This document shows, piece after piece, positions 53,271 through 60,674 of a stretch of 64,000 bases of DNA. The stretch spans positions 1 through 64,000 of the forward strand of contig NZ_CAJHCQ010000027.1 in assembly GCF_904848665.1 (NCBI RefSeq), given 5' to 3'. A model generated the notes under the pieces. The model was not told the origin of the DNA, searched no databases, and saw only the letters and a list, made by a program, of their open reading frames with translations. Source of the DNA: Paraburkholderia hiiakae (GTDB lineage: Bacteria > Pseudomonadota > Gammaproteobacteria > Burkholderiales > Burkholderiaceae). Every line of letters starts with the position of its first letter. The first letter of the stretch is position 1. The position numbers were made by a program, and so were the translations under genes.

Positions 53271-53960
53271 ATGCAACCCACACGCGCGAAAGTCCTCACC
53301 CCAGCCAAATTCCGTCACCTCCTTCGCGTTACCGAAGCTACCAGTCGCTTCCCTGCGCGCGACACTTTGGTCCTGTTACTCGGCGTCACATGCGGCATGC
53401 GCGTAACTGAGATTGCGCGCCTCGAAGTGCAACAAATGCTGACAAAATCGGGAACACGGCGCGAGGAGATCCACCTTCCCGGCAGCATCACAAAGGGTTG
53501 TCGGGCGCGCTGCGTCTTCGTCGCGCACCCGCGAGCAATCGAGGCGTTTGATCGCTATGTGGATTGGCGCTATGCGCGCGGGGCAGGCACAGGTTTAGAC
53601 CGGCGAGAATGCCGAGGCCTCCTGCCTCGGACCCGTCTCATCCTCACGCAGAAAGGCGGCCCGTTCGAACTGAGCGTAAAGCGTCACATTAGCTTTGATG
53701 GCGAACCCGTGGAATATTGGGCTGCCGATAGCCTGCAGAGCTACGTCACCGGGTTGTACCGCGCAGCGGGCCTCGGTGTGGGCTACAGCAGTCACTCGGG
53801 ACGCAGGACGTTTGCAACGCGCTTGATCGCAAACGGACATTCCCTCGAAACGGTCGAGACTCTCCTGGGTCACGCGCATATCGACCATGTTGCGCCGTAT
53901 CTGGAGGTATCGCAGCGAGAGTTCCGTGAAGCCTTCGCAGCAGTCAACCTATTCGATTGA
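53271..53960 (+). CDS. Short tyrosine recombinase (phage integrase family)
   Basis: A 229-residue protein with the catalytic domain only. The active-site residues are visible: Arg in GVTCGMRVTEIARLE, His-x2-Arg in SSHSGRRTFATRL, GH in LLGHAHIDH and the Tyr nucleophile in VAPYLEVS. The N-terminal arm-binding and core-binding domains of usual integrases are missing, since the frame begins with the first catalytic helix (LTPAKFRHLLRVT). The start at 53271 has aaggaag in front. It precedes a run of small genes and may be the recombinase of that island, or a remnant of it. Confidence 0.85.
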   Translation: MQPTRAKVLTPAKFRHLLRVTEATSRFPARDTLVLLLGVTCGMRVTEIARLEVQQMLTKSGTRREEIHLPGSITKGCRARCVFVAHPRAIEAFDRYVDWRYARGAGTGLDRRECRGLLPRTRLILTQKGGPFELSVKRHISFDGEPVEYWAADSLQSYVTGLYRAAGLGVGYSSHSGRRTFATRLIANGHSLETVETLLGHAHIDHVAPYLEVSQREFREAFAAVNLFD

Positions 53961-54112
53961 ATGCATTTTGCACAAGTTTTAGTCAGATTCGTCGTTTGGA
54001 TATACAGATTTGGGTGCAGATGCCGATAAGGAAGGGTTAGGCAAGAGACGCCAGCGACGTTCGGAGCTTGGCCAGAGGCACTTCTTAGAGTCACCAACAG
54101 CGGAACATACCG

Positions 54113-54466
54113 ATGAACGTACACCATAACGCCGAAAAGCTTTGCGCATGGATACGTCAGCATGGTGCGGCGACAGTCAAGCAAATCGCGGCAAGCGGGA
54201 CGTCGAATTCGCGCGCAGCGTTTGATGCAGTTCAGTACGCGGTTCGTCACGGCGTGCTCGAGCGCGTTAAGCGGCCTGGAGCCACCCCCAGTGAGCGTGT
54301 CCAGTACACATTGACACGACGTGAGCTGCCGGTACTGAAATCCGGCCCGCCCGCGCCTTCGTTCGACGCGTTATTGTGTGCATGGGGCATTCCTCAAAAA
54401 CCGCCGATCGTCCGCGCGAGGTTGTCGTACAGGTTTGAACTCGCCGACTGCAATTTGGACAACTAG
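54113..54466 (+). CDS. Small protein with winged-helix-like N-terminus
   Basis: A 117-residue protein. Residues 5-60 (AEKLCAWIRQHGAATVKQIA, RAAFDAVQYAVRHGVLERVK) look like a winged helix, and residues 60-75 like its wing (SERVQYTLTRRELPV). The C-terminal part has no known pattern. It could be a small regulator of the following genes. I do not recognise a named family. Confidence 0.6.
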   Translation: MNVHHNAEKLCAWIRQHGAATVKQIAASGTSNSRAAFDAVQYAVRHGVLERVKRPGATPSERVQYTLTRRELPVLKSGPPAPSFDALLCAWGIPQKPPIVRARLSYRFELADCNLDN

Positions 54467-54518
54467 GAAACGCAAAAGATACGCCCACGCGGGCGAGTAC
54501 GAACGAAGGAACAAAAGA

Positions 54519-54743
54519 ATGAAGAAAGCATTTTGTATGGCAGTAGCCTTGCTATCCGTTGCAGCCGGCAACGCTCAAGCGGCAGGCTGTTTAAAAGGTG
54601 CGGCCGTGGGCGCCGTAGCAGGGCACGTGGCAGGGCATCATGCGGTTGCCGGCGCAATCGTCGGATGCGCGGTCGGCCATCACCTGGCGAAAGAGCAGAA
54701 GCGGAAGGACGCGGAGGAACGTGCCGCGGCTCAGGTGCGTTAA
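54519..54743 (+). CDS. Small exported glycine-zipper protein
   Basis: A 74-residue protein with a signal peptide (MKKAFCMAVALLSVAAGNAQA). It is followed by a glycine/alanine membrane-like segment (GAAVGAVAGHVAGHHAVAGA) and a charged tail. The pattern is that of glycine-zipper envelope proteins. The ATG at 54519 has gaagga in front. Its role is unknown. Confidence 0.65.
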   Translation: MKKAFCMAVALLSVAAGNAQAAGCLKGAAVGAVAGHVAGHHAVAGAIVGCAVGHHLAKEQKRKDAEERAAAQVR

Positions 54744-54806
54744 ACAACGGCGCGGAAAACAACGCAGGAAAGCGGCAGTGCCATCGAGCGGCCGCGTTCG
54801 AAGAAC

Positions 54807-55148
54807 GTGAAAAATGGGTTGAAGACCATTGCCGTAGTGGCACTCCTAGCCATCAGCGCATCATCGCTTTTGGTTGCCTGCGGCAAAAGGACTGGGGACG
54901 AGTTCGTTGGATCGTGGAAAGTTAAAGACGATATCGACTCGACAATTATCGCTCGCAGCGGCTACGATTTTGTTGTCACGAATACCGGCGACACGTCGAG
55001 CAGGATGTTTTTCCGCTGCGAGCACGGAATTCTCGTTATGAGAGGTTCTGCCGGAATGCTGGAGATACGTTACGACAGGGTCCACGATGCGATCGTCGCG
55101 TTCACCCCCGGGTTTCCGGTGGAAATCGTACTGCCCCGGGTTAAGTAG
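54807..55148 (+). CDS. Small lipoprotein
   Basis: A 113-residue protein with a lipoprotein signal peptide (KTIAVVALLAISASSLLVAC, lipobox LVAC with Cys25). The mature part has strands such as DEFVGSWKVKDD and RMFFRCEHGILVM and may form a small beta-barrel. The start is GTG 54807. Its function is unknown. Confidence 0.65.
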   Translation: MKNGLKTIAVVALLAISASSLLVACGKRTGDEFVGSWKVKDDIDSTIIARSGYDFVVTNTGDTSSRMFFRCEHGILVMRGSAGMLEIRYDRVHDAIVAFTPGFPVEIVLPRVK

Positions 55149-55206
55149 GCGGGCGAACGTCGTCATTGTGTGCGCGAAAGAAGGGAAAACGGGGGGAAGA
55201 GGCAGA

Positions 55207-55530
55207 ATGATGAAGCTGTTTCTTGCTGACGAACGCGCGACGCCAGAGGGATGGCATCGAGTGTATTGGCCTTCCGAGGCGATCCGGCTCCTCGACGCAG
55301 GAGGCGTCACAGAACTCAGTTTGGATCATGACTTGGGGGATGATATTCGCGGTACGGGGTACGACGTCATCGTCTGGATCGAAGAGGCCGTCGCTCTTCG
55401 AGGATTCGTGCCGCCAGTGATCAGGATTCACTCTGCAAACCCTTCTGCCGTGGAGAGGATGCAAGCCGGCGTGCAAGCGATTGAAAAGCTCGTACGCGAA
55501 CGGTCCCTTCAGCGCGACATCCGATCTTGA
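55207..55530 (+). CDS. cREC-type receiver-like domain protein
   Basis: A 107-residue protein. The motif LSLDHDLGDDIRGTGYDVIVWIEEAV matches the cyclic-phosphate-processing receiver (cREC) family, a CheY-like domain predicted to act on nucleotide or RNA phosphates. Two ATG codons at 55207 and 55210 are possible starts. It is 31 bp from the next gene. Its presence in an island of small genes raises the chance of a role in RNA repair or defence, which is an inference. Confidence 0.7.
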   Translation: MMKLFLADERATPEGWHRVYWPSEAIRLLDAGGVTELSLDHDLGDDIRGTGYDVIVWIEEAVALRGFVPPVIRIHSANPSAVERMQAGVQAIEKLVRERSLQRDIRS

Positions 55531-55561
55531 GTGGCTCGAAACGAACAAGCAAACAATCAAC

Positions 55562-56323
55562 ATGGGCGAGACTTCCACAACGAGTGAGACCGACAGCCAC
55601 GCACTCGCGCTGGCACATAGCTATCTTGACATCCTCGCGACCACGGACCTTGGTGCCGTCTTCGGAGACACACAGCAGCTTTCGGGCCTGTTCCTTCCCG
55701 CTGTTCCAGCGAACTTCGGCGACGCAAAACATCGTGTACTTGTTGTGGGGATGGAAACGAAATCCTGGCGAAACAACGAATGCAGGTTTAAGCAGGGAGA
55801 GGCGCCCGGAATTGACTATGTTGTCGAGTCGATGCGGTCGCACGCTCGTTGGCTAGAGCGTCCACCCGAACGCCATAAATTCCTGCAGTTCCTGCGCCAA
55901 GTGAAGCGGTCGATGCACGCCCAACTTCCGGATGCTGAAATCGCTGTCGGTTGGGCGAATCTGTTCTGCGTGAGTCATGCCGGGAGCTCGCCGACAGTAG
56001 CCGAGTCGTTCGATCGTATCCAGGCTCTGTCGCAGGATTTGCTACGCGCTCACATCACCGTGACGGATCCGGATGTGATCCTCTTCACGACAGGGACGGC
56101 GTATGATCGATACTTACGCGACTATTTCCCTGATCGCACCGATAGCGCGGCGATTGAGCCGCGTTGCCTGTGGCAGTTCCGAGTCGGCCGCGCACTCTGC
56201 TACAGGACAAGTCATCCACGCTATGTTGCACACAATAGGTGGCGAGACGCTGCCTTGAAGTTCGCGGCTGACTTTATGCGCTCGCGACCGATTGTGTCCC
56301 GAGAGACAATGGAGCCGGCGTAG
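55562..56323 (+). CDS. Conserved hypothetical, possibly uracil-DNA-glycosylase-like fold
   Basis: A 253-residue soluble protein. The strand-loop HRVLVVGMETKSWRNNE, the helix-rich middle and VTDPDVILFTTGTAYDRYLRDYF recall hypothetical proteins placed in the uracil-DNA-glycosylase-like superfamily. I cannot see a sure catalytic motif, so this is weak. ATG 55562 is taken as start. It sits between the cREC gene and an 84-residue unknown, all on the plus strand. Confidence 0.55.
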   Translation: MGETSTTSETDSHALALAHSYLDILATTDLGAVFGDTQQLSGLFLPAVPANFGDAKHRVLVVGMETKSWRNNECRFKQGEAPGIDYVVESMRSHARWLERPPERHKFLQFLRQVKRSMHAQLPDAEIAVGWANLFCVSHAGSSPTVAESFDRIQALSQDLLRAHITVTDPDVILFTTGTAYDRYLRDYFPDRTDSAAIEPRCLWQFRVGRALCYRTSHPRYVAHNRWRDAALKFAADFMRSRPIVSRETMEPA

Positions 56324-56336
56324 ACGTCGGAAGGCG

Positions 56337-56591
56337 ATGACGATTCCCCTTAGCGACGATTGGATCATTCAACGCTTTGTCCGGCTCGTGCGACCGGGCG
56401 AGGGAGAGGATATCTACGAATCATGGCCCGGCTACGATCGGGCGATGTCGCAAGCCGATGCCGAGCGGGCGCTGGATGAGTGCGCGCATCGGTGGCCGGA
56501 CTTCGAGTTTCGTGCACATAGGATTCGCGTCCACGAGAAAGTCGCCGCCGATGCGATAGCTCGCGCACGTCGTAGTGCGAGCAGCGAATAA
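56337..56591 (+). CDS. Small hypothetical protein
   Basis: An 84-residue acidic protein (DDWIIQRFVRLVRPGEGEDI, YESWPGYDRAMSQADAERAL) with helical character and no signal peptide. The start ATG 56337 has gaagg before it and is 13 bp after the previous stop. I do not know the family. Confidence 0.55.
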   Translation: MTIPLSDDWIIQRFVRLVRPGEGEDIYESWPGYDRAMSQADAERALDECAHRWPDFEFRAHRIRVHEKVAADAIARARRSASSE

Positions 56592-56633
56592 CCCGGAAAA
56601 CGGACTGGCGCGCGGCGCCGACTAGGTGATGGG

Positions 56634-57173
56634 ATGACCCTACATGCTTTCGACTTCTCTGAAACGCCTATTGTCGAGATGTGGCTGACGCGACGATTGC
56701 CGTTCGATACGAAAACGGTCGAAGAGAAGGGCGTGTGCGCACGTCTAAAGGCGGCCATAAAGCGGATGCCGAACAATGAGTCGAAAATATTGTCCGGGGT
56801 CTACACTTCGCGTCAAGCTGGTCGATTCGACATTGAGAATGTCTTGGCCTACAACGTCGGCATGTCCGCGTTTGCGCAAGCGGGCCAAAACGGTATGCGC
56901 TTCCAACGCGTATGGGCCGCGCCGTCTGCTTCGCCTTCGGGCGAGCAGTTCGAACACCACCACGCTTACGAGCTCGTGCTCCCACCTCAGAGACCGATGA
57001 ACGGAGCAAGCCTTGAAGTGCAATTGACCACGCTCGACGACGTGGCGCGAGTCTGGTGGGCAGTGTCAGGTACCTCAGCTGTCAGTATATCCTCGGACGT
57101 TAAGCTCCCGATTGCGGGCAGGTTCGCTATGCACGTCGAAGTTGGAATGTTCGAAAAAAAAGCGGCTTCATAA
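56634..57173 (+). CDS. Hypothetical protein
   Basis: A 179-residue protein that I cannot assign. The first third is basic and helical (VEEKGVCARLKAAIKRMPNN). The rest seems beta-rich (FEHHHAYELVLPPQRPMNGA, ISSDVKLPIAGRFAMHVEVG). No signal peptide or membrane helix is seen. It begins with ATG 56634, 42 bp after the last gene. Confidence 0.6.
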   Translation: MTLHAFDFSETPIVEMWLTRRLPFDTKTVEEKGVCARLKAAIKRMPNNESKILSGVYTSRQAGRFDIENVLAYNVGMSAFAQAGQNGMRFQRVWAAPSASPSGEQFEHHHAYELVLPPQRPMNGASLEVQLTTLDDVARVWWAVSGTSAVSISSDVKLPIAGRFAMHVEVGMFEKKAAS

Positions 57174-57481
57174 CATTGTTAAAAAGTTACTCGATGGCAT
57201 CGTCGCCGGTTTGCGGCCGAGGCGGTAAATCGCCTAGCGTGCTGCCTGTCACTCCCTGCTGGCGATGTCGAAAATCGCCTGTCGAAACCGGCAACCGCGT
57301 TGCTCGGGACTCGAGGCGGGCTCGTCCGTCCATACAGAGATTTTGTGCAATGGCACCCGGAGGATGACCGATGTGATTCGATTACCGTTATTGTGGGTGG
57401 CACACCCGGAAGATGCACGATTACGGTGACGGATCTGAATGACGTGGATTCGGAAATCCGCTATAACGCTAGCAAAACGCT
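57174..57481. other. 308-bp gap with one weak small frame
   Basis: A frame from GTG 57345 to TGA 57513-57515 (56 codons, with DSITVIVGGTPGRCTITVTD) overlaps the next gene. It could encode a small beta-rich protein, but it lacks a ribosome site. Nothing else is seen. Confidence 0.35.
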
Positions 57482-57880
57482 ATGCGAATTGACCACGAAT
57501 ACATTAAACGGATGATCGATATCATCCTGAGTCATCCGAGCCCTACGTTTGCCATCGAAGATTTCGACGACGCTGGACTTTCGTTTCAAACGGCCGAGTT
57601 CGAATTTCACATGAAGCATTTTGAGGACCAAGGTCTTATCGAGCAGGACGACGGAGACCGCGGATTCGGTTTGACGAAAAGCGTAGATGGATACGCGTCA
57701 TGGTCGGTTTTGCCGCTTCGGCTGACTTCGAAGGGGCACGACTTTGCCGAAGCGGTCTCGGAGAAGACTGTGTGGGATAAAGTAAGAACGGAGTTGCCTG
57801 GCGCGGCTATGTCTAGCCTGGTTACAGTTTCGGTCGGCTTGTTCCAAGCGTACGCGAAGAAGAAGCTTGGTCTGAGCTGA
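57482..57880 (+). CDS. DUF2513-like protein
   Basis: A 132-residue protein. The pattern MKHFEDQGLIEQDD, then LRLTSKGHDFAEAVSEKTVWDKV, is that of DUF2513 proteins, common in phages and islands, with a winged-helix-like N-terminal part. The C-terminal AMSSLVTVSVGLFQAYAKKK may be an amphipathic or membrane helix. ATG 57482 is the start. Confidence 0.7.
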   Translation: MRIDHEYIKRMIDIILSHPSPTFAIEDFDDAGLSFQTAEFEFHMKHFEDQGLIEQDDGDRGFGLTKSVDGYASWSVLPLRLTSKGHDFAEAVSEKTVWDKVRTELPGAAMSSLVTVSVGLFQAYAKKKLGLS

Positions 57881-57912
57881 CGAAGCGCATCGGAAAACAA
57901 CGGAGGAAAGGA

Positions 57913-58164
57913 ATGCAGGAAGGGACGGTTGTTGCGGTGAATCAAAGGCGCGGCATGTTTATCGCTCAGATCGACGAAGGCGACTTTGCCGTCTTCGAAT
58001 TGCTCGCAGGCATAGACATCGCGATTGGCGATCGAGTTGCGGGTGACCTCGAAGCGTTGGGGCGCGAGGAATTGCGGCATCTTGGCCAGCGCCGCCGTTT
58101 CGCGGTGTATGGCCAGAGCGGCCCGAGTAGTCTCGCGGCGTGCCGCCGATTGGTTGGAATTTGA
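57913..58164 (+). CDS. Small hypothetical protein, OB-like
   Basis: An 83-residue protein starting at ATG 57913 with ggaggaaagga before it. The sequence TVVAVNQRRGMFIAQIDEGD, then GIDIAIGDRVAGDL, has the strand rhythm of a small five-strand barrel like cold-shock or OB folds. Its function is unknown. Confidence 0.6.
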   Translation: MQEGTVVAVNQRRGMFIAQIDEGDFAVFELLAGIDIAIGDRVAGDLEALGREELRHLGQRRRFAVYGQSGPSSLAACRRLVGI

Positions 58165-58187
58165 TCGCAAAATTGGCGGGCACGGCA

Positions 58188-58361
58188 ATGGACGACAAGA
58201 GCAAGGTGGTGCGTGAACTTAAAGATGTGCTGAAAACTATAGAGTCTGCGCAGAGCGTTGTGGCGAACGAACTCAGCAAAGGCGGGAATCTCCCGTACGC
58301 ATACAGCGAGTTGCGAGACGCCCACGACAAACTCAAGCGCGTGCTTCGGAATCTCGCATAG
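58188..58361 (+). CDS. Small coiled-coil protein
   Basis: A 57-residue highly helical protein (VVRELKDVLKTIESAQSVVA, YSELRDAHDKLKRVLRNLA). Heptad-like leucines suggest a coiled coil or helical hairpin. It is 23 bp from the previous gene. The family is unknown. Confidence 0.55.
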   Translation: MDDKSKVVRELKDVLKTIESAQSVVANELSKGGNLPYAYSELRDAHDKLKRVLRNLA

Positions 58362-58396
58362 GAAAACAGGATGCCCGGCATCGAGAGGATCGAAAA

Positions 58397-58558
58397 ATGA
58401 AGCGCGTGATAGCTGTGTTATGGATCGCTGCCGGGTTAGCCGGTTGTGGCGTAGCCGCGGCGCCTTGCCGGATTGCGTCGGCTGGGCTGAAGGTTATCCC
58501 GCTGGTCGGGCACGTTGCCGCCGCGCCAACGGATGCGTGCGCTGCGGCAATCGATTGA
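58397..58558 (+). CDS. Small lipoprotein, DUF6726-like
   Basis: A 53-residue lipoprotein. The signal MKRVIAVLWIAAGLAGC has lipobox LAGC, and the mature part APCRIASAGLKVIPLVGHVA, ending in DACAAAID, matches the small DUF6726-type lipoproteins of Burkholderia. gagagga precedes ATG 58397 by about nine bases. Its function is unknown. Confidence 0.7.
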   Translation: MKRVIAVLWIAAGLAGCGVAAAPCRIASAGLKVIPLVGHVAAAPTDACAAAID

Positions 58559-58584
58559 GACCGGAAAACGAGGGATAGGTGAAA

Positions 58585-58932
58585 ATGGATCGCGCTACTT
58601 CGTCGCGGCTGCGTCAATCTATTGATGATCTCGACCGCTTAACATTGACTCTTCCGCAAGAGAGTGATGGATTTTTATTCCTGACTCAGATCATCCAGCA
58701 GTTGCGGATTCTTCAGGACACAGTGACTGCGGGGGATGCCCGTGAAACTGTGTTTGTGTGTTCAGAGCAGATTGCATCGCTTGGGCGAGCGCGTGCTGTG
58801 TTCGCGCATTTTGGTGGCCTCGGCTTGTGTGACCAAACCCTTGAAATTGTCACGGCTCTACAGAAGGAGGCGCATGTCTTCGCCGCCATTCAGCCCCAAC
58901 ATCACAGCCCCAGCAAGATGATTCACGGGTAG
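58585..58932 (+). CDS. Hypothetical helical protein
   Basis: A 115-residue soluble protein of mainly helices (SRLRQSIDDLDRLTLTLPQE, LTQIIQQLRILQDTVTAGDA). GTG 58579 and ATG 58585 are both possible starts, after aggtg. I do not recognise a family. Confidence 0.55.
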   Translation: MDRATSSRLRQSIDDLDRLTLTLPQESDGFLFLTQIIQQLRILQDTVTAGDARETVFVCSEQIASLGRARAVFAHFGGLGLCDQTLEIVTALQKEAHVFAAIQPQHHSPSKMIHG

Positions 58933-58991
58933 TGATCGGGGAAGCGTCTGAACAGACCGGGAAACAGGAAGGTAATCGGAAGAGCCTCGTG

Positions 58992-59178
58992 ATGACCACT
59001 CTGCACTCATTGATCCCCGATGTGGACGTCCTGCTCGCGCTTGCGCCCATTCTCCTACGCTTTGCCAAGCAAGCCCGAGTGAACAATAACAATATGTTCA
59101 CGACAGCCAGCCACCCCATACCCTGACCTGACCGAGCACGTCCTGTACGCCGTTCGGGTCGTCGAGCACGGGTCGTAA
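58992..59178 (+). pseudogene. Truncated, frameshifted gene remnant
   Basis: ATG 58992 gives MTTLHSLIPDVDVLLALAP, then LLRFAKQARVNNNNMF, and ends at TGA 59124-59126. The opening resembles the N-terminus of conserved hypothetical proteins (SLIPDVDxLLALxPEEL) that are normally much longer. In the next frame the same stretch continues HPYPDLTEHVLYAVRVVEH to TAA 59176-59178. So it seems to be the start of a larger gene that lost its remainder. Confidence 0.45.
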
Positions 59179-59182
59179 GGAA

Positions 59183-59422
59183 ATGACCGACGAAGCTCGC
59201 GATCCGGTGAGTTTCCACAGAGTCCAGGAGCGCTTCAAGGAGGTGCTCGAGATGCCTGACCTGGACGCGAGCCGCACTATTCGCTCGCTCAAGGAAAACG
59301 TTTGGCAGGTCTACGGCAAGCTCACAAAGGCGTATCCGCAGTTCGACGACGCGCAGCTGGCGGCGCGCGCCATCGAGGCCGTCCGCGGTGCCTTTGATAA
59401 TCGCGAGACGGGCAGCACCTGA
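59183..59422 (+). CDS. Small hypothetical protein
   Basis: A 79-residue helical protein. ATG 59183 is preceded by aagga. The part VLEMPDLDASRTIRSLKENV, with a later DDAQLAARAIEAVRGAFD, loosely recalls the C-terminal end of Fic-type proteins, but the likeness is too weak to assign. It could be a real small gene or a C-terminal fragment. Confidence 0.5.
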   Translation: MTDEARDPVSFHRVQERFKEVLEMPDLDASRTIRSLKENVWQVYGKLTKAYPQFDDAQLAARAIEAVRGAFDNRETGST

Positions 59423-59643
59423 GCGCCCTGGCAGGCGTTGTAAGGCGCGCTGCAGGACGAAGACGCACGCCTCAAAGATCCGGCCACGCCAATCCTCCCC
59501 ATACGTTGCGTCATCAACTGTCCCGGGTAAAATTGCCTGGCAGGGGAGTTCGATAGAACCGCACCGCGCCGCGGCTCCTTGGGGGGAGCACGACCACGCA
59601 GCCGACGAAGCCCTGCAAAAATATAACTAACCTGAGAATACCG

Positions 59644-60531
59644 ATGGCCAATACGCTTAAGCAATTCCGATCCATGATCGAGCATGTCGATCTTCCCGGA
59701 CATGACGAGGTTGTCCGGATGGTCCGGCGATGGATGACAGCGCAGGAAGTGCTCGGATCTATTGTTCCGATTCTCGTCGTGTGTGTCGCAGTCAAGTTTT
59801 TTTCGGGCCCAACATGGGCTGTCGTGCTGTCTGTCGCAGGTCTTCTGTTTGCCCGCTTCCTCGCCTGGCTATCCGAGACGATCGACCCATTCAAGATGAT
59901 CGCCGCGAGCGTCCCGATCGGGGCGGGTATCGCGTGGCTGACGACAAAAGACAGCGGCGCGACATTCGAAGTCGCCTTCATCTCCCTGTTCGTGCCACAC
60001 GCCTGCATGCTGATTGGCCTGCTGTGGCATTGGTCAACGTTTCTCGGCACGCCGGTGACGGCGCCGGTCGTGGCGTTGATATCCAGCTCCATGAACCGGA
60101 CGGTGGAGCGGAAGTTCCCGGCATGGCGCGCGTGCTCGCTCGTCTTCCAGCGAAACGCCATCCGGTTTAATACGGGCAACAAGCCGGTCTTTGTCGCTAG
60201 CAAGTCGCTACGGCGTGAAGGCGAAGCGCAACGCGTCGGCACGCCGGTATTTACCTATGCGCAATTCTCCAATCGGGCACTCGTCGCCTCCACGATGCAA
60301 GCCGCCATCGATCAAGCGCAGGCAAGCGGCGCGGAACCGCCCCAGTGGTTGAATCCGGCAACGGGGTTGCCGACTGTCGGCAACATCGCCGGTGGGATCG
60401 ATGTGGGGGGAAATCAGTGGGGGCACAACCAGCTCGTCGACATCAATCCGGGCTCCGGTTTGCCAACGATCGGAGGGCCGGGGACCATCGACGTGGCCGG
60501 CAACGCCTGGGGTCACGATAACAACATGTAA
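59644..60531 (+). CDS. Membrane protein with C-terminal Gly-rich tandem repeats
   Basis: A 295-residue inner-membrane protein. Four or five helices lie at about residues 35-52, 56-76, 85-100, 110-130 and 137-150. A soluble part follows, and then two tandem repeats: residues 237-263 (NPATGLPTVG, GIDVGGNQWGHN) and 268-293 (NPGSGLPTIG, TIDVAGNAWGHD). Such NPxTGLPxxG...DVGGNxxG ends occur in scattered hypothetical proteins of islands and may be a recognition or processing tag; this is inference. It is convergent with the HEPN-like gene and has a hairpin after it. Confidence 0.75.
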   Translation: MANTLKQFRSMIEHVDLPGHDEVVRMVRRWMTAQEVLGSIVPILVVCVAVKFFSGPTWAVVLSVAGLLFARFLAWLSETIDPFKMIAASVPIGAGIAWLTTKDSGATFEVAFISLFVPHACMLIGLLWHWSTFLGTPVTAPVVALISSSMNRTVERKFPAWRACSLVFQRNAIRFNTGNKPVFVASKSLRREGEAQRVGTPVFTYAQFSNRALVASTMQAAIDQAQASGAEPPQWLNPATGLPTVGNIAGGIDVGGNQWGHNQLVDINPGSGLPTIGGPGTIDVAGNAWGHDNNM

Positions 60532-60569
60532 GAGGGCGAAACTCGCCGCTGTTTGCCGCGGCGGAAAAT

Positions 60570-60610
60570 TGAAGGGCCGGCAAAACACGAACTGTTCTGC
60601 CGGCCCTTCA
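60570..60610. terminator. Terminator-like hairpin, 13-bp perfect stem
   Basis: tgaagggccggca and its exact reverse complement enclose a 15-base loop between the convergent membrane-protein and HEPN-like genes. No T-run follows. Confidence 0.6.
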
Positions 60611-60674
60611 TGCGTTCGCCAATACCGTGAACGACGTCGCGAACGTCTCACGTTGTTGGGCGCGTGTAATACGT

